Assembly: GCF_000002995.4 (NCBI RefSeq)
Contig: NW_025062479.1
Location: 3,963,221-4,027,220, forward strand
Direction of reading: 5' to 3'
Length of the DNA: 64,000 nt
Source of the DNA: Brugia malayi
Taxonomy: Eukaryota; Nematoda; Chromadorea; Rhabditida; Onchocercidae
In this document: positions 1-11,830 of the stretch, one piece after another
How positions within the stretch are numbered: the first letter of the stretch is position 1
Layout: each line of letters begins with the position of its first letter
Made by a program: the position numbers and the translations under genes
Notes under the pieces: generated by a model
What the model was told of the DNA's origin: nothing
The model's database searches: none
The model's input: only the letters and a program-made list of their open reading frames with translations

Positions 1-1064
1 TTATTATAATCCTTCAATGTAAACTAATGAACTTCAAACTGAAACACACAGCAAGCAAAACAGCGACGACTTTGCCATGACCATGTTGTGCAGATAGATG
101 CAGAGGTGATTCTTTGGCATTGTTTACTGCATCAACAGTATTCGGTTGAGCATTAATTAAAGTCTGGAATATATATAAATCCAAGTTTAAATTTTATGGG
201 ACTAACAAAACTTCCAAATGCCTAACAAATTACAATACCATTAATGCTGATTACCTTTATAACTTCAACGTGACCATTCCATGCTGCTAAATGTATTGGA
301 AAACATCCACGCCGATCTTTTATTCGTGCCATTTGCGAATCAACATTCAGCAAAATTTTGACTACCTTGAAAAAATTAAATTCGCAAAAGACATGACTGT
401 AGTGAATTGCGGTTACATACAAGGAATGAAGAAATGGATTAGTTGTACCTCTTTATGACCTAGTAAAGCGGCAAGATGTAGCACCGTATAACCATTCGAT
501 GGATCCACAATCGAACATAACCATGCTGAATGTGATGTCGATGTACGCAAAAAGCTATAATATTTTTGAGGATTTATTACTACGTTTGCAACCTTTTATT
601 GTCGAATCTTTCCTTTACAATATACTTTTTTCGATTTTATGGAATCAGCAATAAGATTCCCAACCATATTACAAGATCATCACTGAACTACAACAGCTGA
701 AAATCTGTTTTAAAAAATTTAAGAAAAAAAAAAAAGATTACTTCAGTGGCGTTCGTGGACGTCTGTTGCGTCTGCTTAACAGCCATGTCTGCACCTTTTG
801 CGCATCTCCACGTCTCACCGCTTCAAAAAGTTCCTACAAAAATTATCCAATTATCCAATCAAAAATAATGATACCCGCTGTGCGTTTCTTCATATTTGAA
901 TATTTAAATGTATAGCTGAAACTTCCGAGAGAAAGAGAGAGAAATGGAACTACGTTGTTTTTCAATTTCGCTAGTAAAATTGCTGTACACAATTCTTTCA
1001 TCATGTTTTCTTTAATGAAAAAGCAACGTACCTGTTGAACAGAGTTAAGTTCTTTTGGTCCCAT
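1..1064 (-). CDS. ANKS1: ANKS1-like ankyrin-repeat adaptor, N-terminal exons (partial)
   Basis: Five exons can be joined in phase on the minus strand: 1064-1032, 833-742, 554-449, 365-255 and 163 to about 25 or beyond; the last donor is unclear and the gene runs off the left edge. The start ATG at 1064-1062 gives MGPKELNSVQQ, followed by ELFEAVRRGDAQKVQTWL. Three ankyrin repeats follow, with cores DPSNGYTVLHLAALLGHKE, GCFPIHLAAWNGHVEVIK and ESPLHLSAQHGHGKVVAVLL. The N-terminal layout (an EL.EA..G start, a linker, then consecutive repeats with GY..LH.AAL.GHK and GC.P.HLAAW.G) matches ANKS1A/ANKS1B better than CASKIN or other ankyrin proteins. In animals these are cytoplasmic adaptors with C-terminal SAM and PTB domains that act downstream of receptor tyrosine kinases; those domains would lie outside the window. 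An upstream ATG at 1072 is out of frame and soon meets stops. Family call fairly sure; ANKS1 subtype likely. Confidence 0.8.
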
Positions 1065-2564
1065 CGTTGCATGACGATAGAACTCCCGAGAACTATCAGA
1101 AAAATATACTTTTATGACACACTGATTCCATTCTCAAAATATGTAAATTTAAAAAAAAATATGGACAAAAAATTCCCAATTTCACAACGCATCTACTAGC
1201 TCTGATTTATACAAATATTTATATTTAGTTGTGAAACAAAATCTCATTAATCCATCAGCAGCTAAATTCTGTCGATAAAGCACATTTTCAAGGACTCGTG
1301 AAAGGAATATCAGTATCAAGAACAAAAAGATAAAACAGGAAAGTTAAAAAGCAATTTTAAATGAAATATAAATTACACAGGGGAAATAATATTGAGATAT
1401 TGGAAGCATTGTTTGTGATAAAAAACTTGAATAAAACAACGTCTTCCCCGTAGTAGACTGCATAGTTGTGTCTCTTAATCGAATGAAATGAAGATCTCCA
1501 GGAAGTGATCTCAGATCTCAGTCTAGAATCCAGAAACTCATTTTTTTCAATAAGGAAGTTAACAAGTAAAAAGAGCTAAGAAATGTACTGAGATTATGAC
1601 GCGATGTGTGATCAGCCTTATTATCCGGTGGTTTCAAACAATTTTTGAACACCACTGGAAAAACACTAGGTGAAAATAAAACTGTAGAGTTGTGAGCGGG
1701 GATTTCAATGGCCTGAAATGACCCGAAGGAAAAAAACACTTCCGCTTGATCTACCCGAAAATAGGGGGAGGGAGAGAGAAGGTATGTAAAATAGGGGATA
1801 TGAAATTAGGGATATGAGTATAGAGGGATCGAGGAAGAATAAAGCAAGATAATTCAAGAAGCAAGAGATAGGCGAAGGAAAGATTGAGGGCAGTCTACGT
1901 TCGGCGCATTTAAAAATAAAACAAACACTCAAGTACTAAGAAATAATCGATCCTGTAGCAGTGGAAAAAAGGAATTATTTTTATGTCAGCATAAAAAGTA
2001 CGTCGAATTTTATGAAATTCTACATACTGGGAACAAAAATTCTTTCATCATAATAAATAATGATTGTAATAGCAAAGCTTATTAATAATTCTCGTTTAAA
2101 TACCGACAATGACGTGAACGCCGAGAACGCATGAAAACAACGCAGCCAAAATTTGTGAAACATTTTTTTTTTTCGAAACCCCAAGCAAAGTAGTAATGAA
2201 TTCTGCATTTCAGATGTGCCAAAGGTCAAGCGAAGTTATTCCCTGTTCCATTTTGTGAATTTGTTTTGCTAGATTCAGTAAAATCTAATTCATCCAATTA
2301 TCTTCCTCTGAAAAATGTACACTTGGTGGGTTGTTGACTGCTCGATCGTATAAATAGTCAAGTTTAAGCTTCATAAGACACACCAGTTGGTCCACCATTC
2401 AGTTTCACTTATGTCAATTACCGTCTAACCTTGAAATCTGACACACAATACAACAACTAGACACCCTGCACTTCTATCCCTGCAGTCCCCAAATTTGTTA
2501 CAAAATTGCTCGAAAATGGAAACAATACCAATCGATTGGGAAAGGTTGTCCGTGGCAGCTGTCT

Positions 2565-2640
2565 GTGTGCGTATGTGTGCCAGTATATGTATGTGTGTGT
2601 GTGTGGGTGTGTGCGTGCGTGTGTATGTGTGTGTCTATGT
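2565..2640 (+). repeat. TG-rich microsatellite
   Basis: Interrupted (TG)n with gtgtgc and gtatgt variants. It produces an overlapping pair of ORFs (a V/C/Y/M-rich one on the plus strand and a His/Thr-rich one on the minus strand) that are repeat artefacts, not genes. Confidence 0.85.
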
Positions 2641-3966
2641 CTGCCCCTGTTATTGTATCGTGCCGACAATAGGATCATTTAATTTAAACAGACGATACAC
2701 TATTGGTTGGTGGGATGTAGTGTTGGCGAAATGGTGTCCGCAGATTACTGAATTGTCGTGTCGAGAACGTATGGAACGAGGTAAGTAGTATGGAACGAAG
2801 TGCAAGTCCAGGTCTTGCATTTCGATTGTACTTCAAGTTTCAGTAATTTCAGGTATCAAGAATTGGAAATGAGTACTATGAGCAGTTCCTGTGAGCTATT
2901 TGTTCAAATGCAGGAGTTAAGGGGACTAAAGGAATCGGAATAGTGGGAGACAAGCAGAGACTGGGCGAGCAGGCGGAAATTCGGTGGGAGACCGCGCCTG
3001 CTTCAAAATATCTACATGGAAAAGCGAACCTCCTACACTCACCCATACTCATTTCCTAATATTTTTCCTCTTCATTGAAAAACTAGGACCAAATTTCAGC
3101 TTAACTATAGCACTCTTCATTGGCTTAAATAAGCTTGGCGGATGTGTTTTCACAGAAAACACAATATTATTTAGCTAACCATCAGACATACAACGTTGGT
3201 TTTTCTTTATGAACTGCCTCAATGGGTCTTTCAATGATTTTTCATTCAGTGTATCCTCAAGAACAAGATTCAGTTTGATGGAACTGTGTGAAGTTCGACA
3301 AATATGTAACTTGAGCTAAGGGAACCAAACAAACTATTGCCTTACTACTGCTAGCTAGACGGCTTGGGTAATTAAATTTAAAACTATGGTAGGGGAATAC
3401 GAGGTTTTGTTAAAATTCAATTCAGAATTGACTAGAAAATAACACCGATTGAAAATGATAAAGCGGATCAAATTTCTTAAGTCTCTTGGACACCAATGTA
3501 CATCCACTTTTCGTAAATAGTGGTAGGTGGCATTGTTTACAGTTTTATTGCATACTGAGAGCATGCAAAGAATCTGTTCATAAAATACCGAACAAAAAGT
3601 GCGAAAAAGTCGATAAATTAGTAATCTAACAGACGCTAGTTGAAAATAATGAATGACATAAATGAAAACTGAAAACATGAAAATGCCAGTTGCCACTGAA
3701 ATTGGAATTGCGCTACAGCTTCATTTATCTCTAAGCGTAATTCAGAATTTGCTGGCAGCGGCTACATAGAGCTTTATTACCAGGGAAAAAGCTGAGAATG
3801 TTAGCTGCTTAGAGCGAATTTTAAGTAATATTATGCCTTTCGACAAATAAGCTTGTGCAACTTTTGCTGGATCAAACAAATTGTTGATTCTACTTTATTA
3901 AGAAAAAAAAAACATAAGACAGTGTTTTTTCTTTTTTTTTTGTCTACATTTTATCAATTAGATGTC

Positions 3967-3970
<4 letters not shown>

Positions 3971-3997
<27 letters not shown>
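3971..3997 (+). repeat. Poly(A) tract
   Basis: Homopolymer run of about 27 adenines, with a T-rich run about 30 bases upstream. It could be the tail of an old retroposed sequence or simple slippage; no recognisable parent sequence precedes it. Confidence 0.7.
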
Positions 3998-4000
<3 letters not shown>

Positions 4001-7000
4001 AACAGAAAATAATATTCATATTTTTCACTTTGACTCTGCTAAGAGACACTTCATTTTGTTTTAATACTACTTTTGATAAGGCATATTCTCGAACTTTTTA
4101 CCATTCTCCGAAAATCAGAATCTTAGAAAATAATATTTAAAATCTTTTTATTAATAGCTGTAATATATTATATGGTCTGTTTAGTTATAATAAATATCTC
4201 TCAGGAAAAAAGCATTGCTAATTAGTATAAAGGATGAAATTTGAAAACTTCCAAGAAAACACATTTGCAAAAATGTGAAAATGTGTTTTCGCTTGAATGA
4301 TGAATGAAATCACAGCATCCCAAAATTAAAACCCCTTGCCATTTAAGAATTCTAAACTTCCTCTTTGAAATAAATATCCTATAGGTATGCATAACATCAA
4401 TTAAATAACTTCAAACCGAACAACCATTGTTAAGCCAACAAATGCTAGTAATAAAAGAAGGCATCATATATAAAAACAGCAAGGCACTTTCTTACTTTCA
4501 CTTGAAATTTGACTTTTTTCACACTTCTCTGTGGTCTTTCTTAAATACCACCTTGATTCATTCATGATAACATCTGTAATTTTCAAAATAAATTATTATT
4601 AACCTTTGAACTTATCAGTTACTTCTCGGAGTAAACTGTTATTTTCAAGAACTACTTTCTGTTGTAATATTTATCAATTTTTCATTTAATCAAAAAGCTT
4701 AAAGCTACTGATTTCATTGCCCAATGTGACAAGTTAATCTAAACTGAATTCATATAAGTTAAAAGCAGCCTTCTTTAGTGAACCATCAGGTCTGCATAGT
4801 ATATTCAGACATCATGAAAGGCTGATAAGTTTGACGAAATCAAGGTATGATTTACCGGAAAAGGAAGTTAAATCTATCGGTCCTAGTGTTGAGTTATGAA
4901 GATTTTGGGTTATATTCTTGAAATCTGTCAAATATTTCAGTAACAGCAGTTATCCGATAAGCTACTTGATGAGAAGAAAAAGAAATAATTAGACTGAAGA
5001 ACTCACATAATTACATTCAACGCTATAACTGGTTTTAAAGAAAACTAATTAAAACGAAAAAGTGGTTAGTGCTACTAGCATAAATTATACAGTAGAAAAA
5101 AGCACTTGGAAGATATTGAAGATGTACTGGTTCTTTATCCATTACTATCAGTTCGTTTTACCTCAGAACTCATCCTCACTCTCTAATAATAACTTCTAAA
5201 GATCGGAGAATGGTAGCTTGGAATGAAGAGAAAGACTGAGGACGTCACCAAATAATAGGATCGGGATTGTGAATGAGAGAGAAATGAAAGAAGGAAATTC
5301 TTATCCTCAGCTACATCATCCATCTTCTATTTTTTTTTTAATTGAACAAGTGCATTTTGAAAATTTTTGCACCCACTAAATTTGTCCTTATTGTTTTTTT
5401 TTCTTACCTTTCGAAGCGAAATATTGCGACGACTGGAAGACTGAGGTGTTTGTTACTTGTTGTTCCAATTCTCTAGACGACCACAAATACAATTTATAGC
5501 CATTCCATTTATTTCAAAAAAAGCAAAAGCAAAATCAAAAAATTTTTCCCAATATTCCGATTGTTTCATGTCGAATAGCACATTGGTGTAGACGAAAACA
5601 TTGTTAAGCATAAAAAAGAATATGGCAGAATTTTAAATTAAAAGCACAGAAGAAAACATTTTAAGTGAAAAATAACGCAGTACACAAATAGTTAAATATC
5701 AATGATATGCTTAACTTTCTGTTTTAAATTCAGTAGAAAAGAGTGAAATATATCTCAAAAGCTTTTTTTTTTGGTCCTTATGGTTCTCGCTATAGTAAAG
5801 CCTACGATACAGAAATTGCACAGTTTTAAGCAAAAATAAAATATTCACACATCAGCTGGCAACTTAGGAAAATGAAAATTGTGTTTTAATCTTGATAGAA
5901 TTTGTTATAGAAGAGATGGCCTTCCAAGGTAATAAGAATGGACAGTTGCTTAATCTCGAACATGTTCATTATTTTATGAGTTTGACATCTTTGCACAAAC
6001 ATTCTCAAATTATCCATTAAAGTTTTGCTTTCAAATGGCTGATAATGAATAAAATTCATTTTGCTACAAATTTCATTGCTTTTTAAAATTGGGATTCCGA
6101 CTTTTAATGCAATTGTATCATACGATCGATCGGTTCTGATAATTTTTATATTGACTCGGTAAAAATTGGAAGGTTTAAACAATTAAAAAACTAATAAAAT
6201 CAAAGTTAAATTTTAATTAATTAAGGGAAGTTTGACATCACCTGATAACTAGAATCAAAAATATGTTAACGAAGCTAATGGTAACAAAGATTTGTGCAGG
6301 AAGTGAAACAGAAGAGAAATTAGTCATAGCAGAAATAATCTCAAGTGAAGAACGAGAAAAAAGAGGAAGGAGTAGTCTTGAGGAACAAGTAATAAATTGT
6401 AAGGCAAACATATTTTTGTAGATTACAGCTTTCGATCTTCAGTATGTTTCAGTGAGAAATGAAACAGGCTTTTATGACGCTTTACCAATCTAAACAATTC
6501 AAAAGTTTCTTGGAATCAATCGCGTTAAGCACATTAAAAAATTTTTTTTGCAACATTCCTCCATATAATCAGCTGTTAAGCACTGTCCTTTTTTTTCCTT
6601 ATTTTAATCGTAGATGAATGGCTGGCGCTGATATTTAAGTCGATTATATGTCATCTATTTTTTTATGCTTCAAACATTTTATTGGATACTACACTGATCT
6701 GATCCTGCAGATTTTGAAAACAAGTTTATGTGAGGCATGAAAACGATCTGATAAGTTGGACACTGTAAATTTTATAAATTGTAAAATAAGAGTGATATGT
6801 GAAATAAATTATTATCTAGTTATCATGAAAAATTTATTCTGAATTTTTGTTTGTAATTTCTATGTAGATAAATTTTATTTAAAACTTTCCAATCACATAA
6901 CAATGGAATCAAGGAAGTTGTTGTCAAATAATATTTTTTATTAAAGAGTTGTAAAGAAAATGAATATGGAATACGGCTGATCATAATGAAAGTTTAGTAT

Positions 7001-10000
7001 GGAGGAACATTGATTCCGATATTCACTTCTCTAATGACATTTTGTTTCATAATATTAAATTTAAGCCAGTTAAATAGCTCCAAAGCTTTTTTCTTCTTTT
7101 TCCTTTTTTTCATTTACAAAATTCATTTTAATTTAACTATGTGCTATAAGTTGATTTTATTATTTGAATTCTATTTTTATAAAAAAACTAGAAAGCTTTT
7201 AATTGCTTTAATTAAACTAGAAATACAAACAAGTTTTCAGAAATTCATTTGTTCATTTCTGAATTTATTTCATTTTCTTTTTGCTTGATTTATTAAAATC
7301 AGTCACATGTTTTTCATGATTCCGATAACTTAGATTTACCTGTCAGTTAAATATTCATTTCTACTGAATGCATTTCTCCATACTTGAACACTGAAGATTA
7401 GCCAAGTTAAATACTAAAATCATTCGAACAGTGTGCTCGGATAATTGTGCTTTGAAGTTTGAAGTAAAGAAATGGGTGGCTATAGCGAACAGAATCAAGA
7501 TTATTCTTATAACTTTAACTTTAGGTTCACTGTGTCAATTACAAATTACATTCTCATTTATGCCATTGAAAAAAGACACCCTAATATAAACAATGCATAC
7601 ATATTGTGAAGGGTCATCAGATCTGGTATATTTTGCAGAAAAGAACAATCATATTCTTTTTTTTTTTGTTTAAAGAAATCTTTGACGAGTACGTACCACA
7701 TAAGATTCTTAAAGGTTTTCTTAACTACAACTTTACATTTATAAAGATTAAAATCTAACCTGGAAGAAGTACTTTTTATAATTTTCAGCAAAACGATCAA
7801 AAATTATAATATCCGGAAGTGGAAACGTTAGGAATATGGAGAGATTGATCTCGTCGGACTTTTAGGTGCATTGTATCTTATCCGGAGCATAATAAGCGGT
7901 AAATAGAGAATATTTCAACTTAATTAAGTTATGAGAGTATAAGCATGGGTACAAAAACAGTAGTTAATACACTAACATGGTAGTATAAAAATATACTTTG
8001 TTGAAACTTTTACGGATATTTTATATGCTAACAAGAAACATAAAGTTTTTTTTTGTAAAATCATTCTCCACTTTCTGAGTGTCATTTTTCAGGAACAAGA
8101 AATTGAAAACAGTTGTTCACACTCACTTCTCATTAATTAAATTTGAATAAGGAAAAAGAATTTAACAACAAAGAAAGTAGACTTCCATTTTAATTTTTTC
8201 ATAAACTTACTAATTGGCATTTTGTACCAAATAAATGCTTCTTAATAATCGAAACTTCTCAAGTTCACTACATATTACAAATTCCAATTCACTTTTTGAC
8301 TTTTCCTTTTTTGCTTCTAGTTTAATTTACTTTGTACAATTTTATTATTAAGAACTATACTAAATAATGCTTGGGTGAAAGTAAACTGGAAGCGCTGCTT
8401 TATTGAATTTGGGAAGTGAGTGAAATCATTCAGAAACTATATTCTATTTGCTTAAGCAATATCTTCCATACTTCGTTCATTAAGTTGGAATATATCTTAC
8501 TGAGAAAAATGAACATAAAACGCGTGATCGAAGAGGCGAAGATGACGATTATACTTTGAAGTTTAAGGATAAACAATTGATTGTGATTAGATGAAGGCAC
8601 TGCTGTAATTAAAATGAAAATGAAAATAGGATAACCGGGTAAAGATGAATCTTTCAACGTTATTTTAAGAGCTGGAACAGGATAGAATGATTACCAAGAT
8701 GAACTTCTGACAACTGTCGAAAAGTCTTATGAGCATTCTGATTTTAACTTCATCCATTCTAAATTTTAATCATAAAATACTGTTTAAAAGGTTATGTAAG
8801 TATTAAATTACGGTTATTTCGTAGTTAATGTAAAAATTATTCTGCTATTATTTCAATAAAGTGCTAATAAAGACACATAAATTAATAGTGGATAAGGGAT
8901 ATAATTTAGATACAAAGCAAAGAAAATGAATGTTGAAGAAAACGGTGAAGATTTTTAATTTTTTTTGATGAGGGTACGAGCAAGTCAAAAGAAAGAGAAA
9001 CAGTCTCCTCTCACACAATTAATTAAATTATTGAGAGCCATTTCTGGAGATTAGTGTGTATTTCTGATGTTATAATGTAGGGTGATAAGATTTTAAACAT
9101 AAAATGTTGCGAAGATTAAGAAAAGTACTGAAATACTTGATGTAGTATTAAGAATTAGAAAAGAGACGAGAGGGAAGGAAGTGAGTGTCCTTGCCCACTC
9201 ATCTAATCGTGATAGAAAGTTAAGAGTTTGTGTGTGAAATGCTTTGACGTGAACTTGTGTAAGTTACAAACGGTTTTCAAAATCGATTTCCATTGTGTGA
9301 CTGAAATTGAATTCATTTACGCTCAATATTTAAGGATCATCAATTTTTCTTCCTTCTAAGCTACATATATTTGATCCAAATTTTGTAAAGTATCGATGAG
9401 AACAGTGAGACCATTTTAATAGTTTAGTTTGAAGTTGTTCAAGCCTCTTTTGACTATTGAAAATGTTTATTTTAGGAAATTCCGTTTTCCTACACTTTAA
9501 AGGAATTTGGTAAGTTCACCCTTAACTTATAATATCTTCCAAACAGTTCAACAGTTTTAAGCCAATTTGAAAATATTAAAAGTTAGAAGAAAAAAATTTT
9601 TTTCCAAGTACTCCTTTTAATTTTCTTTTAAAGTATTTCCTTTAAAAAAACTTATTCCAGTGAGGAAACCTCACCAATTAATTAGGTAGGAAATGTTAAA
9701 ATCACAAAACACTTTAAGAACACTAAATTTTTTAAATAAAAAAATTGCATAATTCGAGAACAAATTTATGCACATTATTTTTACTATAAGAATAATTTTT
9801 TAGAATCCGAAAAATACGCGGTTTTATCAAATCATTTGTAAAAATCTTGAATTGCTTAGCAGGTATAAATATTATAATTAAATGACTGTTAACAGGGGTG
9901 ATGAAAAATGTTCCCACGATCTAGTTTGAATTACGAATTACTTTTCGAAAGTTATTTTATCTAAAGAAAAGAAAGTTGCTTTATAAACTTACTCGTTAAT

Positions 10001-11830
10001 TTACATCTAATATTAACTGAGGATGATATTAACTTATTTTATCCAAAGAAAAGATATTTAGATGCAACAAAGACAATAAGAATGAGCGATGGGATTATGT
10101 TACAAAAATTATTTTGCACTAAAAATATTCAGTATTTCTATTTACAAATTTTTGAAAATAGAAATGATTCTTTTTCGCAAGATTTCTGGAAATATTTTAG
10201 AACAGATAAAAAATTTAAACCTTAATTCATTATATTTCTATTGGAAAGAAATCTGCCTAAGTAAAGGGAAGGATTTCGCTGTATATTCAAGTGGAATTAA
10301 AGTTAGGAAACAATATTTTCTCAGTAACATATATTGAAAATCAATTGAAGGAAGCTAAAGACCAGAAAGGAATTTAGAATATATTAAATTATTTCTGATA
10401 TCACAATCACCAATGTAGCACGATTATCAATTGCCTTACTGATATCATTACTGCTGGTGGTGCGATATTACAGACAGTGCTGAACATGACTCAAATATCG
10501 GCCGTTTAACCATCACGTACTTTTACTGACTCAGTTATCGGTTTCATTTCTGATATCTTTACATCTAAATTAGTTTGAATTGTGGCTTTATCATCAATTT
10601 TATCACTGTTCAAATTAGAAACATCAAAATATCTCTAAAAATATGTTCTGATGCTATAATTATTTGAAACCTTACTATGCAATCATTTAAATTACGCTGC
10701 ATTTTAAGATGCCAATGCTACAATCGGAAATACTCTTGACCAATATTAACGAAAAGAAGAGGATTGAGTCCCTTGTGATATTCATTAAGTTAAACGTTTT
10801 AAATAGTTGGTTCTTCGTCAAGAAAGCTAGCGTGGCTTCCTCTGGTCTTAACTTGATCAAACTATTGCTACTCATTTTAATTTCATTCTGTAAATGAAGT
10901 TCATATATTAGAGACATCTGATCTCCGCTTTGTTTATTATAGAGTGAACGATTAATTGATGAGAGGAACAAACATTACGATAAGTCATCTTTATTCTGGA
11001 CAAACTGATGAACAAAATTTTTGTGTTTCGATAATTTATGCATTTTACTATTTGATTTGCCATTTATCACTTTGAAGCTAAAATTTATTAGTTCTTTGGG
11101 AGATACCAAATACCGTGCTGTTGATAGCAAAACTAACATTATAAATAGTCATTTTTTCATTGGTATTAATTTATGGCTATTATCATTATTGTCCTCACGA
11201 CTGTATATCATAGTAATGATTGATCAACAGACATAGAATAGCTTTTCTTTCAAAACTGATTAAATCTTAATTAAGTTTTAGTGATTTTCAATTCTAACAA
11301 TGTCTATTGCTTAAACAGTGATGTGGGTTACCCTAAATATAGGAATATAAATAAATGACAAGATACTACCGTAACCATATAGCTTCAGATTAGCTAATTA
11401 GTTTCAAACAAAAGCAAGAAATTTTGGTTAAGAGGGAAGAAGAGGAGGTATATGGTGGGTGGGATTAGAAAGAATTGAATTGAATTCATTCGGTAACGGT
11501 CTTCTCACTTCGTCTTCTCCTTCCATCGTAGCGCCAACCAGAAACTGTGAATTGCCACGCCCATCCAATCCTTTTGCGCATACTTTCTAGTGAATGCTGT
11601 TGCATTGTTGTAGTTTTCTGTCAACTTCCAGAAAACTTAGCTTATTATTATTTCTCGACTCAAGAATTCATTCATAGAAATCCCGAAGTCCACGCTGTGG
11701 TCATACTGTCATCAAAAAAAAAAAATGTTACCTTAATTATTGTAATTTAATCCAATTAAAATTGACAAGAAGTAATACGCAAGTTGTATGCAATTGTGGC
11801 TTTCATGCAATTAATAACCTTTATGCTGAA

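Larger units (their letters stand above)
1065..11830. other. 10.8 kb intergenic region between divergent genes
   Basis: This is AT-rich DNA between the ankyrin gene (minus) and netrin (plus). I found no exon chain resembling a known protein on either strand. Open segments such as 3355-3696, 5886-6182 and 10687-10971 (all minus) have skewed AT-driven composition, no recognisable motif and no convincing splice partners. The region holds a TG microsatellite near 2575-2640, a 27-base A-run near 3971-3997 and several shorter A/T runs. It is the natural place for upstream control elements of netrin, but I can point to no specific element. Confidence 0.6.

Noticed and set aside
2495..2788. 97-codon plus-strand frame and the opposite 73-codon frame
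   Set aside because: Both run through the TG microsatellite and owe their length and composition to it.
3355..3696. 113-codon minus-strand frame
   Set aside because: No known domain, no splice partners, and composition typical of AT-rich non-coding DNA. It also overlaps the SL1-like 14-mer, but that does not make it coding.
5886..6182. 98-codon minus-strand frame
   Set aside because: Hydrophobic and basic residues without any motif I know; isolated, with no flanking exons.
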